DNA from: Gammaproteobacteria bacterium UBA5338
GTDB lineage: Bacteria; Pseudomonadota; Gammaproteobacteria; Pseudomonadales; UBA5862
Direction of reading: 5' to 3'
Assembly (NCBI GenBank): GCA_002408105.1
Contig: DHQM01000011.1
Span: 1,856-34,585 of the forward strand
Length of the DNA: 32,730 nucleotides
The notes under the pieces were generated by a model. That model was not told the DNA's origin, ran no database searches, and worked only from the letters and a program-made list of their open reading frames with translations. Of the stretch, positions 26,637-32,730 are shown in pieces. Position 1 is the stretch's first letter. Every line of letters starts with the position of its first letter. The position numbers and the translations under genes were made by a program.

Positions 26637-28211
26637 ATGCCTCACCGCAAACGCCATTTTCTGCCCGACGATGCCCTGCGCCACCCCGACCACCACCGAC
26701 CCCATTCGCGGCGCTCCTTCATCGCCCAGGGATTCGCGGCGGGCGGCGCTGCAGTATCGGCTCCGACCCTGTTCTCATTGTTCGCCAACCCGCGCCAAGC
26801 GCGGGCCGAACTGTCGGCGGATTTAAGTGCCCTCAAATCGCCCTGCGGCATCAAATCGGTCGGGTCCGGGAAAATCCCCTTCATCGCCTTCGACCTGGCC
26901 GGCGGGGCCAACATCGCCGGTTCCAATGTGCTGGTGGGTGGCCCCGGCGGACAGTTCGATTTTCTCTCGACCGAGGGCTACAGCAAACTCGGGCTCCCAG
27001 GAGACATGGTGCCTGGCGCCGCCAACCCGGCAAGCCCAAGCGGCGACCACACCGACACCCAGTTGGGACTTGCCTTTCACAGCGACAGCGCCATGTTGCG
27101 GGGCATCCTCGAAAAAGCGACAGCTGGAACCCGGGGGGGCATCAATGGTGCGGTGATTCCCGCCCGGTCGGACAACGACACGGGCAACAACCCCCACAAC
27201 CCGGTGTATGGAATCTTTACGGCCGGGGCCGAGGGTTCGCTGCTCAACCTCATCGGTTCGCGAAGTTCTGAGTCCGGCGGCAACTCCATGGCGCCGCCGC
27301 ACATGGTCAACCCCGCGGCCCGTCCCACCAAGGTCGACCGCCCGGAAGACGTCACGGGCCTGGTCGATACCGGCCAACTCATCGGGCTGCTCAGCCAAGA
27401 GGACGCGGTTGCGGTCTTGGAGTCCGTGGCCCGCATCAGTGATGGCAAGCTTGGCAAAGTCGACACCCAGGTCACCCGGGATGCCGTCATCAAGGATTTG
27501 GTCCGTTGCGGGTACGTCCAGACTGCGGACATCGCGGACCGGTTCGGCGATCCCAGCGACCTCAACCCCGACCTCGATCCCGACATCGTGGGCGCGGCCG
27601 GCATCTTTTCCACGGACGAGTACCTCGCCGACCGTGAATTCCGCAAAACCGCCGCCGTGATGAAGCTGGTGGTCAACGGCCATGCGGGTGCTGGCACCAT
27701 CACCCTGGGCGGCTATGACTACCACACGGGTGAGCGCGCCACTGGAGAATTGCGCGACCTGCGCGCCGGACGCTGTATCGGAGCCTGCCTTGAATACGCA
27801 AAGCGCGTCGGGACACCGCTGATGCTCTATGTCTTCAGCGACGGGTCCGTTGCCAGCAACGGGCGCCCGGATGAATCTGCCGAGGGGCGCGGCAAAGGCG
27901 AGTGGACCGGCGACAACTCATCGACCGCCGCGTCGTTCTTTCTCGTCTACAACCCGTCTGGCGCACCTGTACTTCTTGGCGGTACGCCCGAGGTGCAATT
28001 CCAGCACCAGCAGCTCGGCCACATGCGCCCGGATGCTTCGGTTGAGACCAGCTCAAGCCCGGCCGCGAACAACGTGAACCTGTTGGTCGAGACCGTACTG
28101 CTCAACTACCTCGCTCTCCATGGCGAAGTCGGCAGCTTCCAAACGCTGTTCCCGACCCATGGCCTTGGCGGCAACCTCGACTCCTTGATCGCCTTCAACA
28201 GCATCCTGTAG
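26637..28211 (+). CDS. Tat-exported DUF1501-like protein
   Basis: This 524-residue protein starts with a Tat signal, SRRSFIAQGFAAGGAAVSAP, so it is exported folded. The mature part resembles DUF1501 proteins (alkaline-phosphatase-superfamily-like fold, unknown role): FIAFDLAGGANIAGSNVLVGG, GGYDYHTGERATGELRDLRAG and YVFSDGSVASNGRP fit the metal-site regions of that fold, with Asp and His residues in HTGER and FSDGS. DUF1501 genes are very often paired with DUF1800/DUF1585-type haem or cytochrome-associated genes, as here. It lies 16 bases after the LamG gene, its Shine-Dalgarno is weak, and a terminator follows, so it is the last gene of the rightward trio. Confidence 0.78.
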   Translation: MPHRKRHFLPDDALRHPDHHRPHSRRSFIAQGFAAGGAAVSAPTLFSLFANPRQARAELSADLSALKSPCGIKSVGSGKIPFIAFDLAGGANIAGSNVLVGGPGGQFDFLSTEGYSKLGLPGDMVPGAANPASPSGDHTDTQLGLAFHSDSAMLRGILEKATAGTRGGINGAVIPARSDNDTGNNPHNPVYGIFTAGAEGSLLNLIGSRSSESGGNSMAPPHMVNPAARPTKVDRPEDVTGLVDTGQLIGLLSQEDAVAVLESVARISDGKLGKVDTQVTRDAVIKDLVRCGYVQTADIADRFGDPSDLNPDLDPDIVGAAGIFSTDEYLADREFRKTAAVMKLVVNGHAGAGTITLGGYDYHTGERATGELRDLRAGRCIGACLEYAKRVGTPLMLYVFSDGSVASNGRPDESAEGRGKGEWTGDNSSTAASFFLVYNPSGAPVLLGGTPEVQFQHQQLGHMRPDASVETSSSPAANNVNLLVETVLLNYLALHGEVGSFQTLFPTHGLGGNLDSLIAFNSIL

Positions 28212-28235
28212 CAGCGACCCACGGTACCCAACACC

Positions 28236-28268
28236 AACCATGCCACCGGTCCGGCTGGCTGGTTTTTT
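28236..28268 (+). terminator. Rho-independent terminator after the DUF1501-like gene
   Basis: AACCA-GCCA-C pairs with G-TGGC-TGGTT around a six-base loop, with one bulged T and one C-C mismatch. A run of six T follows (28263-28268). It ends the rightward trio 25 bases after the stop. The rest of 28212-28407 is a leader for the acyl-CoA synthetase with a possible -10 box TACAAT (28280-28285) but no matching -35. Confidence 0.72.
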
Positions 28269-28407
28269 GTTCACTGGGGTACAATCTGGGCGCACTACAA
28301 CAAGAAGCAATTTGCTAAAGCCGTTGCGAGGGCCCGGTCGCCACCCGCCGCCTGGCTCCAATTTCAGCATGCGCCCAACCCAACACCAATAATCAGGGAG
28401 TGGCCCG

Positions 28408-30042
28408 ATGGACATGAACTTCGCGAACCTATGGGAACAGATTGCCGACGCCGTGCCGGAGCGCACCGCTCTTGCCCATGGGGACTGTTACCGCAGCTGG
28501 AAAGAATACGACGACCGTGCTGCGCGCATCGCCCAGTTCCTCAGCGACCAAGGACTTGGCAAAGACGCAAAAGCCGCTCTGTACAGCTACAACTCCAACG
28601 AATACTTAGAAGCCCAGTACGCCATCTTCAAGATTCGTGGCTGCCCGATCAACGTGAACTACCGCTACATGGAAGACGAGTTGATTTACCTGCTCGACAA
28701 CTCGGATTCGCAAGCGGTGTTTTATCAAGGCATCTTCGCCGAGCGCATCGAGGCGATTCGCGACAAGCTTCCGGACCTGAAGGTGCTGGTCCAGATCGAT
28801 GATGGCAGTGGCGCGCCTCTACTGGAAGGCGCCCACGATTTCGAGTCCATCGTTGCAGGCAACACGCCGATGCAACGCATCGAACGCGCCTACGACGACC
28901 TCTATATGCTGTACACCGGCGGCACCACCGGCATGCCGAAAGGGGTGATGTACAACAACGGGGAGATGTGTGGTGGCCTCGCCATGGGATTCGAACAGTT
29001 CGGCTTCGGCAAACCCGAGAAAATCAGCGACATCGTGGATGCGGTAAAAACGATGGACGCGGAAAACCGCAACCCGGTCTCACTCGTGGCCTGCCCGCTA
29101 ATGCACGGTACCGGTGTTTGGCTTGGCGCCTTCATGCCCCACCACATGGGCGGCAAGGTGGTCACCGTACCCAACCGCAAATTCGACGCACACCTGCTGT
29201 GGGAGGCTGTACAGCGCGAAGGCGTCAATATGATCGTCATCGTTGGGGACGCCTTTGCCCGGCCCATGCTCGACGCACTCAACGAAGCCAAGGCCGCTGG
29301 CAAGCCCTACGACATCTCCTCGGTGTTCATGATCACCTCCTCCGGCGTCATGTGGACCCACGAAGTGAAACGCGGGCTGCTCGAGCACCACGACATGCTG
29401 CTGGTCGACAACCTCGGCGCCACCGAAGGCGGCATGGCCAGGTCCATCACCACCCGCGCCGATGTCAGCGAAACCGCGAAGTTCGTGATCAACGAAAACT
29501 CCAAGGTCTTCACTGACGACGGGCGCGAAGTGCAGCCTGGGTCTGGGGAGGTCGGGCGTGTTGCCAACGGCGGCTTCTGCCCCATCGGCTACTACAAAGA
29601 CCCGAAGAAATCCGCCGAGACCTTCAAAGAGATTGACGGCCACCGCTACTCCTTTCCGGGCGACTATGCAACTGTAGAGCAAGACGGCACCATCAAGCTG
29701 CTGGGCCGTGGTTCCATGTGCATCAACACCATGGGGGAGAAGGTTTACCCCGAAGAGGTCGAAGAAGCCATCAAGAAACACCCGGCGGTTTACGACTGTC
29801 TGGTCGCCGGGGTCAAGGATCCAAAGTTCGGGGAACGGGTCACCGCGGTGGTATCCCTCACCAACGGGGCCCGCCTGAGCGAAGACGAACTCAACGAGTA
29901 CTTGCGCGACAAGATCGCGGGCTACAAGCGGCCGAAGAACGTGTTTTTCGTTGACGAAGTTCGGCGGGCCACCAACGGCAAGGCCGATTACAAGTGGGCC
30001 AAGGCCAAGGCCGCCGAAGAGGTCGAGCGCCTGACGGCCTAG
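28408..30042 (+). CDS. Acyl-CoA synthetase (AMP-forming)
   Basis: This is a 544-residue member of the adenylate-forming family that activates a fatty or other carboxylic acid with ATP and CoA. The P-loop is YTGGTTGMPKG (169-179). NLGATEGG, YSFPGDYATVEQDG and GRGSMCINTMGEKVYPEEVEEAI are the later core motifs. The invariant C-terminal lysine is Lys525 in ATNGKADYKW. The pattern is close to FadD19/FadD3-type enzymes acting on bulky or branched acids, although the substrate cannot be read from sequence. AGGGAG lies seven bases before the ATG. The alpha/beta hydrolase follows after eight bases. The etfBA/ETF-QO genes in the window would serve the matching beta-oxidation. Confidence 0.92.
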   Translation: MDMNFANLWEQIADAVPERTALAHGDCYRSWKEYDDRAARIAQFLSDQGLGKDAKAALYSYNSNEYLEAQYAIFKIRGCPINVNYRYMEDELIYLLDNSDSQAVFYQGIFAERIEAIRDKLPDLKVLVQIDDGSGAPLLEGAHDFESIVAGNTPMQRIERAYDDLYMLYTGGTTGMPKGVMYNNGEMCGGLAMGFEQFGFGKPEKISDIVDAVKTMDAENRNPVSLVACPLMHGTGVWLGAFMPHHMGGKVVTVPNRKFDAHLLWEAVQREGVNMIVIVGDAFARPMLDALNEAKAAGKPYDISSVFMITSSGVMWTHEVKRGLLEHHDMLLVDNLGATEGGMARSITTRADVSETAKFVINENSKVFTDDGREVQPGSGEVGRVANGGFCPIGYYKDPKKSAETFKEIDGHRYSFPGDYATVEQDGTIKLLGRGSMCINTMGEKVYPEEVEEAIKKHPAVYDCLVAGVKDPKFGERVTAVVSLTNGARLSEDELNEYLRDKIAGYKRPKNVFFVDEVRRATNGKADYKWAKAKAAEEVERLTA

Positions 30043-30050
30043 CGGTTCTC

Positions 30051-30890
30051 ATGGAGCAAGCCGCCCCGCCCCGCTGGGTGCAGCGCGCATCCGCGCGGCT
30101 GTACAGCCGCAGCGACGGGGCGGGCTCCCCGGCCTTGCTGTGGTGCCACGGGCTCTACCACGACCATGCCTACGACGAGGCCAAAGGGCTGTACCCTCCC
30201 CTGGCGCTCACCGAGCACACCACCCTCGTCCGCCTGGACGCGCCGGGGCACGGGCGCTCCCGCCCGGCGCCAGCGGATCCAAACCGGTACAGCTGGCCGG
30301 CCCTCGCGCAAGATATGCTCGCCGCTGCCAGTGCGTGGAACCACCACAGCTTCATTGCCGGCGGCGCCTCCATGGGCGCGGCCAGTGCCCTGCACGCCGC
30401 AGTGGCGGCGCCTGAACGGATACTGGGGCTGGTGCTTGCGATTCCTCCAACTGCCTGGGGAGGCCGTCCCGTCCAAGCCGCGCGCTATCGCCAACTGGCC
30501 AGCATCCTGAACACCCGCGGCCCGGAAGCTTTCAAACGCGTGATGGCCCAAGCGCCTCTGGCGCCGGCATTTCTTGCAGACTGGGACCGGGATTTGACAG
30601 CGCTTCGCCGTGACCACTTGGAGCGCTTTGATGCCCATGGATTTGCCGCTGTGCTGGAAGGCGCGGCCCGCTCGGACCTGCCTGGCCCGATGGCGATTGC
30701 GAGCCTGCGCCAGCCGTGCCTTCTGTTGGCCTGGGTCGGCGACAGCACCCATCCGACCGAAACCGCCGAGGCCCTGCACCAAACCCTGCCGAACAGCCAG
30801 TTGCACCTGGCGAAAACCATTGACGACGTGCGCGACTGGTCCGCACTGATCGGGCGCTTCGTGCAAGACATCAAAACAACGAAGCCCTAA
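30051..30890 (+). CDS. Alpha/beta hydrolase
   Basis: A 279-residue alpha/beta-hydrolase-fold protein. The oxyanion region is LLWCHGLYHD, then LDAPGHGRS. The nucleophile elbow is GGASMGA with Ser107. The acid is probably Asp231 in AWVGDSTHP. No His is present in the usual loop after the last strand (LHLAKTIDDVRDW), so the catalytic His is either displaced (His234 or His252) or missing. I start at the ATG at 30051, which is eight bases after the acyl-CoA synthetase stop; the longer frame only runs back through that gene. It may hydrolyse esters or thioesters in the same pathway. There is no signal peptide. Confidence 0.82.
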   Translation: MEQAAPPRWVQRASARLYSRSDGAGSPALLWCHGLYHDHAYDEAKGLYPPLALTEHTTLVRLDAPGHGRSRPAPADPNRYSWPALAQDMLAAASAWNHHSFIAGGASMGAASALHAAVAAPERILGLVLAIPPTAWGGRPVQAARYRQLASILNTRGPEAFKRVMAQAPLAPAFLADWDRDLTALRRDHLERFDAHGFAAVLEGAARSDLPGPMAIASLRQPCLLLAWVGDSTHPTETAEALHQTLPNSQLHLAKTIDDVRDWSALIGRFVQDIKTTKP

Positions 30891-30970
30891 ACCCCGAAAA
30901 TCCAGCTACCTTGGGCCACGGCCATTGCCGCTGTGAACACCAAGCTCCCGGCCACCGGGCCCACTGGCCC
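30891..30970. other. Convergent intergenic region without a clear terminator
   Basis: The 80 bases between the hydrolase and ycgN stops contain GGCCA...TGGCC-type dyads (for example around 30952-30971) but no T run in either direction. I see no gene here. Confidence 0.4.
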
Positions 30971-31423
30971 TCAGCGCCCCGGCTCCTTCCAGACCAGGAT
31001 CCGCTCTTCCCACCGGTTGAGTAAGCGGCGGGTTTCAGGCACCACCTGGCCGCGCACCGAGACACCGGCGCGGTGGACCGACTCGGGGTCGCCAGAAACC
31101 AGTGGGTGCCAGTCGGCGAGACCACGGCCCTCCGCGAGGCGCCGATAGGCACAAGTGCTCGGCAGCCAACGGTAGGTGGCCACTGCCGACGCCGTCATCT
31201 GCACACACTCGGGCACATGGCGGAGCCGGTCCGGGTAGTGGCGGCAGCGACAGCTTTCGGGGTCGAGCAAGCGGCACGCGATGTCGGTCGCGTACAGAGC
31301 TCCGGTGTCACTGTCTTCGAAGCTGTGGGTGCAGCAGCGCCCGCAGCCGTCACACAGGGCCTCCCACTCAGCGGAGGTCAGGGACCCAAGGGGCCGGGTC
31401 CAAAACGGCGGCGAATCATCCAT
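30971..31423 (-). CDS. ycgN: YcgN-family cysteine-cluster protein (UPF0260)
   Basis: The 150-residue cytosolic protein carries a CxxCxxCC cluster, CDGCGRCC near the N-terminus, plus CRLLDPESCRCRHYPDR, CVQM and WLPSTCAYRRLAEGRGLADWHPL. This is the fixed cysteine pattern of the YcgN/YkgJ (UPF0260, zinc or Fe-S cluster) family. I take the ATG at 31423, matching the usual start (F W T R P L in the first 13 residues); the start overlaps ycgL by eight bases. Its biochemical role is unknown. Confidence 0.93.
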   Translation of the reverse strand: MDDSPPFWTRPLGSLTSAEWEALCDGCGRCCTHSFEDSDTGALYATDIACRLLDPESCRCRHYPDRLRHVPECVQMTASAVATYRWLPSTCAYRRLAEGRGLADWHPLVSGDPESVHRAGVSVRGQVVPETRRLLNRWEERILVWKEPGR

Positions 31424-31715
31424 CGTGGTCGGTGCGCCCTGCCGGCCGCGGCAAGCCATCAAGCACGCCCTCAGGCGCTGGCGGCATTTGCAAGAAGAAG
31501 CCCTGGGCCTCTATGGACTCCAGCACCCGCGCAGCGCTGACTCGGGACAACTTGCGCTCGGCTGTCAATGCCACCACCAACACGGGTCCCGGCTGCCCAA
31601 AGCGCTCGAGCAAGGCTTCAGGCACCCGGGCCAAGCCTTCTGCCTTGTCGACGTACAGGTACATCTCGGCCCGCTTTGGGCTGCGAAATACCTGGATGAT
31701 CCGGGGGGCGGTCAT
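31416..31715 (-). CDS. ycgL: YcgL domain protein
   Basis: A 99-residue protein of the YcgL (DUF709) family: VFRSPKRAEMYLYVDKAEGLARVPEALLERFG at the N-terminus and ESIEAQGFFLQMPP near the C-terminus are its conserved parts. The function is unknown. It lies 30 bases after rnd and overlaps ycgN by eight bases; the order rnd-ycgL-ycgN is conserved in many gammaproteobacteria. Confidence 0.93.
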   Translation of the reverse strand: MTAPRIIQVFRSPKRAEMYLYVDKAEGLARVPEALLERFGQPGPVLVVALTAERKLSRVSAARVLESIEAQGFFLQMPPAPEGVLDGLPRPAGRTDHDG

Positions 31716-31745
31716 GAGGGTGAACTCCTGGGAACCTGGACAGCG

Positions 31746-32730
31746 TCAGTCCAGGGGCAACACGGACTCAAGTGCACTTTTGCGCCACCCGGTGGCCAGG
31801 CGTGGCGGCATTTCACCCTCGCCCAGCTCCCGGTGCGCCACCAGGGCGTTGATCTCCTTGCTGCGCGCCAGCAACTCCTGGGGGATGTCGAGGGCTTGAG
31901 CGCAGGCGGCCACAGCGGATTTGAACTGCTTGACCTTGCTGCGCAAGGATGGCGGCAAGAGGCCACCGGACACCGGTGCCGGCTCCGCGCTGGTTTCTTC
32001 TTGTGCCGCGCTGACCAGCTCCAACAGGGTGGCGCCAAAGCGACGCACCTCGCCTCCGCCCAATTCCTGTAGGCCCGCCAGTTCAGCCAGGTTCTTTGGC
32101 CGCGCTTGGGCAATGGCCATCAATACCGGGTCTTTCAGCACAAAGCCGCGGGGCACATCGCGTTCCCGGGCCTGTAGCTCGCGCCACTCGGCCAAGCGAC
32201 GCAGCACACGCCGCCCAGGTGCACCGAGCTGCGCCGCGCCGCGCACCATCTGGTAGCGAGCCTGTGGGTTCTGCCCCGCCTCCGCATCGGCCAACTGGAT
32301 GGCCATTTCCTCATTGAACCACGCCTTGTGGCCACGCGCCTCCAGCCGTTCTTGCAGGTGCTCGTACAGCGGCACAAGGTAGCGCACATCCAGCGCTGCG
32401 TAGCGCTTCTGCGCCGCACTCAGCGGGCGCGCCAACCAGTCCGACCGGGTTTCGTCCTTGGGGATGTCCACCCCCAAGGCTGCGGCCAACAACTTTTGGT
32501 AGCCCAGCGAAAACCCGTATCCAGAGAACGCAGCCGCAAGTTGGGTGTCGAACAGCGGTTGTGGGACCTCCCCTGTAAGGCAGCGGAACACGTCAAGGTC
32601 TTCGCTGCACGAATGGAGCACCTTCACTCCACTGCTGCGCCACAGCTGCACCAGACCCGGCCGCGGGTCGAATGCCAACGGATCGATCAACAGCTCCTGC
32701 TGGCCATCAGAAAGCTGCACCAGCGCGGGC
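31746..32730 (-). CDS. rnd: Ribonuclease D, N-terminus outside window
   Basis: RNase D is a 3'-to-5' exoribonuclease that trims tRNA precursors. The frame is open to the right-hand edge (reading PALVQLSDG...), so the first DEDD motif (DTEF type) lies outside. Present are HSCSEDLDVFRCL (Exo II, with Asp), FDTQLAAAFSGYGFSLGYQKL, and KRYAALDVRYLVPLY with the Tyr/Asp pair of Exo III of the DEDDy class. The C-terminal half contains an HRDC domain (LRRLAEWRELQARERDVPRG, DPVLMAIAQARPKNLAEL). It is first in rnd-ycgL-ycgN. Confidence 0.95.
   Translation of the reverse strand, partial: PALVQLSDGQQELLIDPLAFDPRPGLVQLWRSSGVKVLHSCSEDLDVFRCLTGEVPQPLFDTQLAAAFSGYGFSLGYQKLLAAALGVDIPKDETRSDWLARPLSAAQKRYAALDVRYLVPLYEHLQERLEARGHKAWFNEEMAIQLADAEAGQNPQARYQMVRGAAQLGAPGRRVLRRLAEWRELQARERDVPRGFVLKDPVLMAIAQARPKNLAELAGLQELGGGEVRRFGATLLELVSAAQEETSAEPAPVSGGLLPPSLRSKVKQFKSAVAACAQALDIPQELLARSKEINALVAHRELGEGEMPPRLATGWRKSALESVLPLD

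Noticed and set aside
28280..28285. Promoter for the acyl-CoA synthetase at TACAAT
   Set aside because: The -10 box is good, but no -35 box or extended -10 lies at a workable distance, so I mention it only in the terminator entry.

Overview
The window is a GC-rich (about 60% by eye), gene-dense piece of a gammaproteobacterial chromosome. The housekeeping genes point there: mfd followed by a CsiV-type gene and an MTI/MTA phosphorylase, etfBA next to the ETF-quinone oxidoreductase, and the rnd-ycgL-ycgN string are arrangements I associate with Pseudomonas-like and marine gammaproteobacteria. I cannot name the genus. I saw no rRNA, tRNA, CRISPR array, insertion sequence or phage gene. Both edges cut genes: mfd on the left (its 5' part is missing) and rnd on the right (its N-terminus is missing).

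Layout. 1-2515: end of mfd, then csiV (+). 2415-3167: purine-nucleoside-type phosphorylase (-), whose 3' end overlaps csiV tail to tail. 3255-4936: etfB-etfA (-), with a terminator at each end. 5298-6947: ETF-quinone oxidoreductase (+), divergent from etfBA. 7017-22526: a leftward run of 16 genes with almost no spacing. 22527-22867: a divergent intergenic region. 22868-28211: three rightward genes for exported proteins (a c-type cytochrome-like protein, a di-haem LamG lipoprotein and a Tat-exported DUF1501-type protein). 28408-30890: acyl-CoA synthetase and alpha/beta hydrolase (+). 30971-32730: rnd-ycgL-ycgN (-).

The centre of interest is the 7-28 kb block. Read in its direction of transcription, the leftward operon encodes a two-haem HzsA-related lipoprotein, an SH3/beta-barrel protein, an outer-membrane beta-barrel, a TlpA-like thioredoxin, a DUF4266 lipoprotein, a DUF3570 protein, ApbE (FMN transferase), a small exported protein, three TPR proteins (two of them lipoproteins), a small exported protein, ExbB, two ExbD paralogues and a TonB/AgmX-PglI-type protein. 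The ExbB/ExbD/ExbD, AgmX-PglI and TPR set resembles the core of the Myxococcus Agl-Glt (gliding) and Nfs (spore coat) machines: a proton-driven inner-membrane motor joined to a periplasmic and outer-membrane scaffold. Here that core shares an operon with a flavinylation/thiol module (ApbE, DUF3570, DUF4266, thioredoxin) and sits back to back with exported haem proteins. Details visible in the sequence include an ExbD paralogue with Asn in place of the membrane Asp, a flavinylation-like DSVSSAS motif in the DUF3570 protein, and a Cys-Gly-Cys tail on the DUF4266 lipoprotein. The joint function is inference; I do not know its substrate or output.
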